Assembly (NCBI GenBank): GCA_003573635.1
Contig: QUTJ01031286.1
Coordinates: forward strand, 1 to 10,693
DNA: 10,693 nucleotides
DNA from: Goniomonas avonlea
Lineage: Eukaryota; Cryptophyceae; Goniomonadida; Goniomonadaceae
Reading direction: 5' to 3'
Position numbers and translations under genes: made by a program. The notes beneath the pieces were generated by a model. It was not told the origin of the DNA. It was given only the letters and a program-made list of their open reading frames with translations, and did not search any database. This document shows positions 1-8,571 of the stretch, piece after piece (position 1 is the stretch's first letter; every line of letters begins with the position of its first letter).

Positions 1-193
1 CAGGCCAGAGTGAGGCCAGAGGCAGAGCAGAGGCAGACCGAGGAGGGAAGCCAGAGGCAGAGCAGATAGGCCAGAGTCAGAGCACAGACAGAGAGCAGAG
101 TAAGGCCAGTCAGTCGTCGAGGTCAACACAGGAAAGAAGGAAAGGAGACGAGGAAAGAAGGCTAGAGGTAAGGCGAGAGGCAAAGCGACCTAC
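1..193. repeat. Purine-rich AGGCAGAGC-type low-complexity DNA, probably intronic
   Basis: On the plus strand this stretch is almost all A and G, with recurring GGCCAGAG and AGGCAGAGC words. On the minus strand it becomes a long pyrimidine-rich tract directly after the possible donor at 193. That fits an intron of the coiled-coil gene better than coding sequence. I see no protein-coding or RNA gene in it. Confidence 0.5.
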
Positions 194-3153
194 CCCTTCT
201 GGAGGGTGTCGCTGGCCTGGGCGGAAGCCTGACGCTCAGCCTCACGGCGCAGGGTCTCCTTGGTCTTGTCAGACTCCTGCTCCTCCTCGCTTTGCTTCTC
301 GTCCTCACGGAGCTGTCCACAGGCGTCAGTGCGTGCACAGAGTCGTGGCGCGTGTCGCGGAGGTGACACTGTGGTGCTGTGTGTGGTGCCGTCGCGAGGT
401 GCAGAGAGAGAACAGAGCGAACAGAGAGAACACACACACGAGAGAATTCAAGCACTTAGGAACTGCAGCCACAGAACTACGACATACATCGCAGGAACTT
501 CCTAAGAGAATGCTGCCCCTTGCTTGATGCAATCGCAACAGAAATATGGATGCAATGGCTCACAGGATTCCAACTCAATCCCAGTTCTAATTCTGTTCCA
601 TCACAATAGAATCACCTTCCACTCAACAGTGTCTCTTGCAACTGACAGGTCTATTTCACCTGTTGCCCAACAGGTCTAATCCTGTTGCCAAAGATTTCGA
701 CCAACTGTATCATCGAGATGTCCAAGTTTGTTGTGGTCACAATTATGGCGAATCGGGTGACCAACTCTTTGAACGACCCCCTCATGAGGAAACCAAAGTT
801 GTTGGGTGCTAGGGAGTTTCTGTCTGTCCCTCCCACTCACTCCCACTCGCCCATCCCATGGGATGAATCCTCGCTGACAGTCACAATGCACGGGGTCCGC
901 ACCTTCTGCTCAACAGCCTCCTTGTTGCGGCGAAGCTGCTTGCGCTCGGCCTGAGCCTGCTCCTCGACCTGGTTCTCCATCTCCTCGAACTCACGCTTCT
1001 TGTCCTCCTCGTCGGAGTTGGCTGCCTGCAGCCACAGTGTGAGTTCCCTTGTCAGCCACTTGCAGGTTTGAGCCCCCCACCCTCTGTCTTTCTCTCTGTC
1101 TGTGATGTCCCTGTCACTCCCCGAAACGTGCAAGAGGCATCGCACACGCTGTCAAGACGAGGCTGCCAAGAACACAGGCCGCACACAGTAACTCCGATGC
1201 CAGCCAATCCTTGCCTCTCCCACTTTTGGACAGCTCGAGGGAGAGCGAAGCTGGCAGGCAGACACAGAGAGAGCAGAGACGTACCTCGGCACGGTGCTCC
1301 ATGCGGCGCATCTCACGGCGCTTCTGTCCCTCGCGCTTCTGCTCAGTGAGCTGCTCACTCATGTCGTCGAACTGCCGGGTCTCGAAGGCCTGCTCGTCCT
1401 TCTCCCGGCGCGCGAGGTCCTCGATGCCCTGGAACCTGACCGGAGTGTGGGTGTCTCGTGAACGCGCACAAATCAGTGATAATCAAGGGGCACGATCCTC
1501 ATCTCCCTGCCTTGTTCTTGACACAGCACACGGTTCAAACTGCAACGGAGAGCTCGTCGTGAACTCTGTGACTGCTCGGCGAGACTGTGCTCACTAGTCG
1601 CAGCCTGGCTTCTCGAGAGTCAGCACACACATCGCTCGGAGACTCGCGAACATGCGGCGGACCTTGTTCGAAGATTTTCTCACACAGACAGAGACTAACC
1701 CGTCACGCACTCTTGTTCTAGCGATCAGGTGGCGCATTTTGGCTCTGAGACTGGCTCACACGCATGCATTTTTTGTTCTGAGACTGGGTAACACGTGACG
1801 CACTCTTGCTTGGTCTGCAGCTTCTGGAAGTTGCGGCGCGCGCTCTTCTTGAGGGAGTCAAACTGATCAGTCTCCTTATCCTCGTCGTGCATCTCCTTGA
1901 TGCGAGCCTGCACCTGCGACGTGGTCAGCTTGTGGCCGCCGAGCGGTCCCAGCGTACCTCCTCTGCGTCTTCGTCAGCCGCCTTCTTGACGCTAGCCATT
2001 TCCTTCCTGGCTTCTCTGCAGCCAACTGTCACTGGAATGCCACGGGTCAAAGTCCACTTACTCGCGGCGAAGCTCCGCAGCAACCTGGGCCCTTTCTGCG
2101 AGTGCGCGCTCGGTCAACGCCCGCTGGCTGTCCCTATCCTCTTCGTGCTCCTTGGAATCTTCCAATGACGAAACCTCATTTGCTACGGCAGCCTGCAGAC
2201 GCGTGTGAACCGACGCAACTTGGCTCTTTGGAAGTACCATGCCACGGCGAAGTGCCTGCTTGTTCGACTGTGCCTGGGACTCGACGCGTGCTTCCTCACG
2301 GCGGGAAAGACGGCGGCTCTTGTCACCCAACCTGTTGCCGCATGAACCAAGCGAAGATCGGCGCCCACAACAACGATACTCACGTGGAAACAGTCTCCTT
2401 GACGCGCCTCTCGGCGCGACGAGCAAGATCACGGAGAGGTCCGGCCTCTTCGCGCACCGTTTCCGCGTTCTTTTCCTCAGAGGAAGCCACAGCGTCCTCG
2501 ACGCGCTCGGCACTAAAACGATGTCAGGCGAGGCAACCAACAACGCATTCTCACCTGGCATGGGAAACATCACGTTCGTGTTCTCCCTGATTCCGCATTT
2601 CGTCACGGGTGGACTGCGATTGACTCGAGCTGACGTCACGAGTCCTCTCGTTTTCCTCCTGGATGGTGTCGGCGGCCTCATGGACGGCAGTGGACGCAGC
2701 AGCGGCTGCCTCCATCACAGAATGGAGCTGGGCAATATGCTGCAAAACAGAACAGCTTGTCAGTCACATGCAGCCAGCAATTGCGAAGACACACCCCGCC
2801 ATACTGGAAGAATTCAACTCCGTCGGACTCGAGCTCGGCGTTGGCAGCCATCTCCTCTTGAACCTCTTGATCAATATTGGCCATGAGAGAATTTACAAAC
2901 TCATCCTCCTCGCTAGATCCGCTCATCCCGGCGAGATCATCCTCATCGGGAACGTCGGGTCCAGCGGTGTCGATCAGCGACTCTGCCAACAAGTGTAAGC
3001 TTGCAGCAATCTTGACAATATCCTGCCACCTGTGTCGTCCTGATCAGCCCAAAAGTGACCATCGAAATCGGTTGCCTCTGCCGTCAACCCACTGCAGGTC
3101 CAAAGAAGGGCCAACGCCAGCACGGGCAGCAGCGCCTTCGTCTGAAAGTGCAT
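194..3153 (-). CDS. Signal-peptide-bearing coiled-coil protein, 10 exons, 3' end off or at the left edge
   Basis: I do not recognise this family. Exons (minus strand): 3153-3030, 2982-2795, 2739-2555, 2512-2384, 2316-2062, 2015-1958, 1913-1804, 1435-1285, 1025-903 and 312-194. They join in frame to about 480 residues, and every intron is GT...AG. The ATG at 3153 is the first ATG of its frame, although its context is weak. Residues 1-27 look like a signal peptide (MHFQTK, then LLPVLALALLW, then AEA). Next comes an acidic stretch (PDEDDL, SSEEDEF), and from about residue 105 onward an Arg/Glu/Lys/Gln-rich, mostly helical coiled coil (for example ELRREEARKEM and RRNKEAVEQK). I infer a secreted or ER/vesicle-lumen rod-like protein. 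Exon 10 either ends at donor GTAGGT (193) or terminates at the in-frame TAG (192-190). I favour continuation, because the following sequence is pyrimidine-rich and lacks AATAAA. It is divergent from the kinase gene. Confidence 0.75.
313..902 (-). other. 590-nt intron of the coiled-coil gene, no gene seen inside
   Basis: This is the longest intron of the minus-strand gene, bounded by GTGCGG (from 902) and GGACAG (to 313). Both flanking exons are phase 0. It holds several short open frames with no recognisable protein. It also has an 8-bp inverted repeat, CTTAGGAA (455-462) with TTCCTAAG (499-506). A GATGATA word on the minus strand resembles a C box, but no D box is positioned to make a snoRNA. 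Confidence 0.6.
1691..1809 (-). repeat. Degenerate tandem duplication spanning a splice donor
   Basis: In the 368-nt intron after exon 7 (1803-1436), the segment around the true donor (CAAGAGTGCGTCACG on the minus strand, cut at 1803) recurs 93 bp further in (CAAGAGTGCGTGACG, cut at 1710). Between them, GCATTTT...TCTGAGACTGG occurs at 1735 and again at 1766, a 31-bp offset. The reading frame through the duplicated part meets a TGA at 1727-1725, so using the inner donor would add a premature stop. Confidence 0.6.
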
Positions 3154-3604
3154 CGATTTTCTGTCTACTCCTTGCCCACAGCCCTTTTCAGTCACGGTCA
3201 GCTTGACGCTCAACACAAACAGCTCTCAAGATATCAAGATTGTATTCAACAGCAGGGGGGTCGTGGTAATACGGCCTAATTATTACGGCACTTTTTTTTT
3301 TTGCGAGTTGCGTCCATGATCTGAAACACAGTACTGTTTTGCAGCAGATATGAAACCATATCGGGCCGACGGTTCCAGACTTGGGGGGCTCTGACCGTTG
3401 AGGCGTGGAGGCGAAAGTGCCTATTAGCGTTCACGCTAGTGGAGTTTTGCCCCAATTTGGACGTTGACCAAACGGTAAAAATCCAAGCCAAAACTTTGAA
3501 TCCCAAGGAAGGGAGGAGAGTGCACGGCGTGGTCGCGTTGGTTTGCTTTGTCTATCACCTTCTGCTCCCAGCCCGAGCAATCCCAGGATATCCTTTCTAC
3601 AGCC
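3154..3604. promoter_or_regulatory. Divergent intergenic region between the coiled-coil gene and the polo-like kinase
   Basis: The two start codons face away from each other across 451 bp, so both 5' UTRs and promoters must lie here. Visible words include an 11-T run (3292-3302), CCGTTG (3395-3400, Myb-like), GGCGAAAG (3410-3417, E2F-like), AAACGG (3470-3475, Myb-like) and TTTGAA (3495-3500, identical to the animal CHR element). All are short and may be chance. No clear TATA box is seen. Confidence 0.45.
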
Positions 3605-6414
3605 ATGATGCGCACTGTTAACACTGTCGGTCTTGGCCTCGCAAGCGAACGCCAGTCTGTCCCCACTTCTATTCAGGGTTCTGAGAACATCAGACCAGGC
3701 AACATTGCACCGCAAACCACTGGCGTGACTGGGTTGAAGTACACCACACCCGAGCCCGAGAAAATCATTGTTGAGCATCGGACCAAAGATGCTTTTGGCT
3801 TGCCGATTGTCAAAAAGTACCTTCGTGGCCAGCTTCTTGGGAAGGTCAGTGCATCGGAGTGTTCGCATCGTGCTGATCTGACACGGCTTGCAGGGAGGGT
3901 TTGCTAAATGCTACCAATTCACGGATATGGAAAGCGGTCAGATCTGGGCTGGAAAGGTGGTCGCCAAAAGCTCACTGACCAAGGCTCGGCATAAGGCCAA
4001 GGCATGTTTTTGAATTCACGAGATGCAACACTCTCTAACGGTTTTTGTCAACAGTTGCAAACTGAGATCAAGATTCACAAAGCGCTCGCCCATCAGTGCA
4101 TTGTGAAAATCGAAGAGGTTTTTGAGGACAAAGAGAACGTTTATTTGATCATGGAGCTGTGCGAGAACCAGACGCTGCTGGAGCTGGTCAAGCGCAAGAA
4201 GAGGCTCTCGGAACCTGAGACCCGTCACTTTTTGACCCAACTGCTGCACGCATGCAAGTACATGCACGGCGTCCGGGTCATTCATCGGGATTTGAAACTG
4301 GGCAACCTGTTCCTTTCTTCGAAGTGCACAATGAAGGTCGGCGATTTCGGGCTGGCGAGCAAGTTGGCTTACGATGGCGAGCGAAAGAGGACACTTTGCG
4401 GGACGCCGAACTACATTGCCCCAGAGGTTCTTGACGGAAAGAACGGCCACAGCTACGAAGTGGATGTTTGGTCCATTGGTGTGATCCTGTATACGCTGCT
4501 GGTTGGCAAGCCACCGTTCGAGACCTCAGATGTCAAGAGCACGTATAAGCGGATCAAAGCTCTGGCTTACTCATTCCCTGAGCGGACACCGGTCAGCGAG
4601 TCGGCCAAGAACCTTGTCCGTTGCATTCTGCGCTCTGAGCCAGGTACATATCTTGCATTTTTGGCCAGGCATCGTGCGCAACTGTTGCGATTGGGTCTGC
4701 TTGATGTTGTGAAGCACATGCTCACTTCTCTCCCTGTACTTACCTTGTTATTGCAGAGAAACGACCTACACTGGATGATATCATCAATCACGAATTTTGC
4801 CGGGATGAGATCTACGCTCCATTATCGGATCCAACTGCTCGTTTGCCATTACGGACACTAACGATCGACAACGGTGATGCCAAGGATACCCGTTCGACCT
4901 CTCGTCCTGACATGCCTCGCGCAACCACGTCGTCTACTTATCGCCTCACTTCCACCGCTACCTCATCAGCATTGGAGTCCAAGCCGTACGAGTCCAAGCC
5001 ATACGACAAGCCGTACGAGTCCAAGCCTTACGACAAGCCGTACGAGTCCAAGCCGTACGAATCCAAGCCGTACGAGTCCAAGCCGTACGAGTCCAAGCCG
5101 TACGAGTCCAAGCCGTACGAGTCCAAGCCGTTCGAGTCCAAGCCGTACGTTATGGGATACAGTAACAAGTACACGAGCTCTACTACCACTGCCACAACAT
5201 CCACAGCCCCAAGGCATGACGAGCGGCTCCATGTTGGTACTGGCCTTACCTCAGATTACCGATCAACAACTGTTTCACGGCCATCTGAGAACCCCATGGG
5301 CGCTGCGGATCGAATCTTGTCCGAGCTGGACCGGTACCGCACAGCGCACCGACCACCTGTCGCCTCAAGCAGCGACGCTCTTCGTTCCGACAACCAACGA
5401 ACGGCCGATATGTTGAGCCGCCCGTCCACGGCCGAACCGTCGTCAGGCACTACAACAGGTCCTGTGGGTCCGTTGTTCCAGGGGATCGGCACGGATATGC
5501 ACGCCGCACCAACGACCACCACCACCGCCACCACCAACCCCACAACCGATTACGCACAACGCGACACAGAGCGCGATCGTTTGTACTCAGCCGGTGGCTT
5601 GCTGGACCGCTTGGGCAACAACGAGGCTTGGAAGGAGGACCCCAACTGCAAGGACTCTGCGGGCGTGACTGCTCCGGAGCCAGCCAAGGAGGGCGAGGAC
5701 GAGGACCGCGGCACGCTCCACTGCATGCACCTCAACTTGCAGAAGTCATTCGCGGCCGCAGAGGCTGCGCCTGTTGTGCCAACCGTTGTGCCCGACGACG
5801 TCGGCGACAATGACCTGCCGATGCCGTCTGTGTGGGTGTCGCAGTGGGTCGACTACTCTAAGAAGTACGGTCTCGGCTACAAGCTGTCCGACGGCACGTC
5901 GGGCGTGTTTTTCAACGACGCAACAAAGATGTTGCTGGACCCGGAGGCTTGCTCGCTCGAGTACATCGAGCGCGTGCGCGGCGAGGCCGGCGTGAAGCAG
6001 GACATCCGCAAGAAGCACGTGTTCGCGACGTACCCGACGGAGCTGAAGAAGAAGGTCACGCTGCTGCAGCACTTCAAGAACTACTTGGAGGAGAACCAGA
6101 GCAAGGCCAACTCGGGCGCGCCGCCCACTGGCCCGTCAGGGGCGCGGACGAACGGCGACGAGGGGGTGTACGTGCGCAAGTGGATGCGCACCCGCCACTC
6201 CATCATTTTCCGGATGTCCAACAACAACTTCCAGGTCAACTTTTTTGACGGCACCGAGGTGTTTTTGTGGTCTGACTCCCGGTGGGTCACGTACCGCAAC
6301 AAGGCCAAGGTTCGCAAGACGTATGAGCTCGGAACCGTTCTGCAGTACCCGGAGCTCGCTAAGCGCATTAAGTACGTTAAGGACATTCTCTCCCAGCTCA
6401 TTGGCAGGGCATAA
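3605..6414 (+). CDS. Polo-like serine/threonine kinase (PLK1/Polo/Cdc5 type), 864 aa, 4 exons
   Basis: Exons 3605-3844, 3894-4001, 4055-4643 and 4757-6414 join in frame to 864 residues. The start is the first ATG of the frame, with G at -3. Residues about 72-325 form a PLK kinase domain: glycine loop LLGKGGFAKC (77-86), ATP-binding K101, catalytic HRD with D195, DFG with D213, and activation-loop T229 in KRTLCGTPNYIAPE (the position activated by Aurora-type kinases in relatives). Residues about 326-665 are a Ser/Thr-rich linker with ESKPY repeats (386-443) and a poly-Thr stretch. Polo box 1 starts near 668 (VWVSQWVDYS, with W676 matching PLK1 Trp414), and polo box 2 runs to the C terminus (RKWMRTRHSIIFRMS, then FQVNFF). 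Family role: mitotic entry, centrosome or spindle-pole function and cytokinesis. Odd points: the GC-AG second intron, a linker much longer than in PLK1, and no His/Lys pincer in polo box 2 (DGTEV at 810-814). Confidence 0.96.
4002..4054 (+). other. GC-AG intron in the polo-like kinase gene
   Basis: The flanking exons end ...HKAK and begin LQTEIKIH. Joining them directly matches PLK1 spacing between the ATP-site lysine and helix C. That requires the donor AAG|GCATGT, which has GC rather than GT, and the acceptor TCAACAG. A CTAAC branch-point-like word sits at 4035-4039. Using the nearby GT at 4006 instead shifts the frame and hits TGA after two codons of the next exon. Confidence 0.8.
4975..5148 (+). 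repeat. ESKPY minisatellite: ten 15-bp and two 12-bp units in the kinase linker
   Basis: The 15-bp unit TACGAGTCCAAGCCG (YESKP) is repeated almost without change. Two 12-bp variants (YDKP) are interspersed near the start, and there is one F-for-Y copy and one L-for-Y first copy. All units keep the reading frame. It encodes residues 386-443. Near-identity at the DNA level, including codon choice, suggests recent slippage or unequal exchange. The tyrosines next to acidic residues are conspicuous, but no function can be assigned from sequence alone. Confidence 0.95.
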
Positions 6415-6574
6415 TTAGATTGACATCGTTCGCCGGCGCCAGGTCGTCCCTATTGTTAGAAGGGCTGGATTATTTTGGAGTCGTTATGGCCTCCATTATT
6501 GAACATTATCTTATACGCCCTGTTGGTAGCGAGAAAATTGTTGCGGGCCGCGACAGTTTGTACACTAGTAGTAA

Positions 6575-6580
6575 AATAAA
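6575..6580 (+). terminator. Polyadenylation signal AATAAA of the polo-like kinase gene
   Basis: A canonical AATAAA lies 161 nt after the stop codon, within A-rich sequence, and is followed by G/T-containing sequence from about 6604. It is the only AATAAA soon after the stop, so the 3' UTR is probably about 180 nt. Confidence 0.7.
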
Positions 6581-6629
6581 AATGCTTGAACAAAATCTGC
6601 CTCGGTGTCCCGATGTTTTCACCACTGCT

Positions 6630-6950
6630 CACCGTGATCGCTGATGATCACCGTGATCACACTCGTGATCACCGTTGATCATGTCGCAGGCATTCGTAAG
6701 CGAGGGGTGATTTGAAACAGTGTGGGCCTCTAGGAGGGCATCAAGTCGAGACCCACTCAGGGAATTGTCTCTTCACCACAGAATTCAAGTATTTTTAGTT
6801 TTTAGTGAATTCTGAAGAATCCCTGTAAGGTCCACACCGAGACAGCTCCCAAGTCTGGCGTCCCGTGCTCACACACGAAGCTGTGAGTAGATTGACTGAG
6901 TGACCTACTATTCAAACAGTGTTTCTTATCAATGTTGATCACCGTGATCA
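6630..6950. repeat. Dispersed CACCGTGATC / TGATCA palindromic units
   Basis: Four CACCGT(T)GATC units occur at 6630-6639, 6649-6658, 6670-6680 and 6940-6949. The last three are flanked by TGATCA to give TGATCACCGTGATCA-like near-palindromes at 6645-6659, 6666-6681 and 6936-6950. In total six TGATCA hexamers fall within about 310 bp. The stretch between the kinase poly(A) signal and the LRR gene (6581-7040) holds no convincing coding frame. Confidence 0.7.
6720..6837. repeat. Nested imperfect inverted repeat (about 118 bp)
   Basis: Three nested arm pairs share a centre near 6796: GTGTGGGCCT (6720-6729) with AGGTCCACAC (6828-6837, one mismatch), CAGGGA (6758-6763) with TCCCTG (6820-6825), and a perfect 9-bp pair CAGAATTCA (6779-6787) with TGAATTCTG (6806-6814) around an 18-nt T-rich loop. 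The outer arms are spaced unequally from the inner ones, so the fold would have bulges. It could be a decayed foldback element or a structured transcript. Confidence 0.5.
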
Positions 6951-7040
6951 TGCCGCGCTTGGTGGCAGCCGCGAGAAATCGACCCGACTTGATCCTTTCA
7001 GATGTAACTCAAATGTGATTGCGATGCCAGGGCGTAGTTT

Positions 7041-8382
7041 TTAATTCACAGAGAGACTTGCAAGTTGTGCAATAGGATCCTCCCCAACACAATTCAAGAG
7101 CTTCAGATGTGGCAGTGCACTGCGCGCTTTCGCAACGCAGGTGTCACTGACACGACCACAGAAGGACACATCAAGCATTGTCAACTGAGTGCAGCATTGG
7201 ATAACGGTTGTGACGCCTCTGTCGCCGACGGCGGTTTGGCTGACGTCGAGTGACGTCAGGTTTGTACAGGCTGCAGCAACCTGTTCGTGAGCACACAGTC
7301 AGACAATACTGTCAGAACCAATACTATCAGAACAAAAGGGAAAGGAGAGCGAGTGAGTGAAAGTGGCGGGGGGGGGGGGAGATGACCTACCGCAGAAATC
7401 CCATTGTCGCCCAGGCTGGAGCATGCTTCCAGGGACAAGCGAACGAGAGCTGGACAACTAAAACATTGCAGGCCCTGGTCCGTGAATCTCGCCTCACGTG
7501 CGTCCAGTTCTTGGAGATTGGGAAACGCACTCAGAGCCTGCGGGGTTCGCGTGGGCACGCAGGGTGGAAACTGAACATGTCTGAACAAAAGAGTCGCACC
7601 CGAATTGTGTCATCCCCAGCGTGTGTAAAGGCAATGTCAAGACACGTGAGAGAAGATGATGCCGCAGACTGCAATACGTCCGCAACATCTGAGTGCCTGA
7701 CACCGGTGACGGAAAAGGACAAGGACCGCAACAATGGGGCCACCACGACAGACTCGCGAAGCCCGTATGGAGTTAGTGCCAAGTTCCGGGACACATCGAG
7801 GTTCGTTAGTGACGACGATGCTTCAGTCAAGGCAATCAAGGTGCGATCTGAAATACCCGAGGAAGCGAGAATAAGTGACTCCAAGTGGCTGAAGCCAGAA
7901 AGACGCAAACCATCGTCTGAGACACCGCTCTCAAAGATTAACAAGTCTGTGAGTGCTGTCGCGCTTGCTGCGAAAGACGACAGGGCAGCATCATTAAAAG
8001 AACAACAGCTGTCGACGCGAAGCGACCGAAGGTGTGGGCTTGACGAAGCAACCAATGGCCAGGTGCATGGGTCGACAGCTGCTTCAAACACATGGAGGGA
8101 AGTGAAACCCGAGGCGCAAAAAGACAGCGCTTGCCGTAGAACACTACTTGTGACCACCCCTACATATATGTCATCACATGGGGACTCAAAGGAACATCCT
8201 CCACACTCACCCATGATACCTCGATGGAAAATAGCTTCCGCGAACACACCACTTGTTTCAATGGAGCCTCTCCAAATCTGAGAAACCTCTCTGAGCAGCC
8301 ATTTGTGCCTCCAATCCAATGCCCAATAAATTGTTTCAACAAAGTCCCAGTCAGGGAGGGTACCCAGGCCCACCACGGCCAT
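7041..8382 (-). CDS. F-box-like, leucine-rich-repeat protein (AMN1/FBXL-type), 389 aa, 3 exons
   Basis: Exons 8382-7600, 7537-7391 and 7280-7041 join in phase 0 to 389 residues ending in TAA. The ATG at 8382 has a good context (G at -3, G at +4). Residues about 7-45 (LPDWDFVETIYWALDW, then V..IW) resemble a divergent F-box: an LP start, hydrophobic spacing and a late Trp. From about residue 90 on, cysteine-containing LRRs follow, such as HLESLILASSGISD, LTCLDIAFTHAGDD, LQELDAREARFTDQ and LTMLDVSFCGRVSD. Both introns (62 and 110 nt) split the repeats cleanly. Family knowledge: F-box/LRR proteins are substrate receptors of SCF ubiquitin ligases, and AMN1 proteins share the LRR type. The ligase role here is inferred from the weak F-box match. 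The second intron has a 12-C run close to its donor. No AATAAA was seen after the stop. Confidence 0.87.
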
Positions 8383-8571
8383 GGCAGCTGCAGCTCACTG
8401 CTCAGGCTAACTCAATTCTATCTGCTGTCGTCACGGGGATAGATACCGTTCCTAGTCACTTATTACGTACTGGTCACCTCCTGGTCCGTAGGACGGCAGC
8501 AGGCTAGCAGCCAGCTTGCAGCGAAATTTGAGCTTGCAACTCCAGGGCAACGTGCATTCCTGCTTGACACC
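8383..8571. promoter_or_regulatory. Compact divergent promoter between the LRR and G-patch genes
   Basis: The two ATGs point away from each other across 189 bp, so both 5' UTRs and core promoters must share this space. No TATA box or other recognisable element stands out. A GCAGCTGCAGC palindrome-like word lies just upstream of the LRR start. Confidence 0.5.

Noticed and set aside
190-192. In-frame TAG as the certain end of the coiled-coil protein
   Set aside because: The TAG overlaps a good donor (GTAGGT) followed by a pyrimidine-rich tract, and no poly(A) signal follows in the window. Termination is possible but not preferred.
651-836. Short open frames in the 590-nt intron
   Set aside because: They show no conserved domain and no splice phases fitting the flanking exons. 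The coiled-coil frame is continuous when the intron is removed.
2631-2638. TGACGTCA (CRE-like) palindromes at 2631-2638 and 7251-7258
   Set aside because: Both lie inside coding exons with good protein sequence, so they are probably chance.
3548-3604. Extension of the kinase upstream to a TTG
   Set aside because: There is no ATG in this upstream part, and TTG starts are not expected in nuclear eukaryotic genes. The double ATG at 3605/3608 has an acceptable context.
4975-5148. Regularly repeated units that might suggest a CRISPR array
   Set aside because: The units are direct in-frame coding repeats without spacers, in a eukaryotic kinase exon.
4966-5232. 88-codon minus-strand frame of VRLGL repeats
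   Set aside because: It is the reverse complement of the ESKPY minisatellite in the kinase coding exon.
6720-6760. tRNA-like stretch (GTGGGCC...GACCCAC)
   Set aside because: The T-arm and anticodon-arm signatures are missing and the arms do not make a cloverleaf.
7382-8281. 299-codon open frame on the plus strand opposite the LRR gene
   Set aside because: It is antisense to exons with clear LRR periodicity and matching splice phases, has no recognisable domain, and runs through an intron and splice sites of the real gene. It is most likely a shadow of codon bias.
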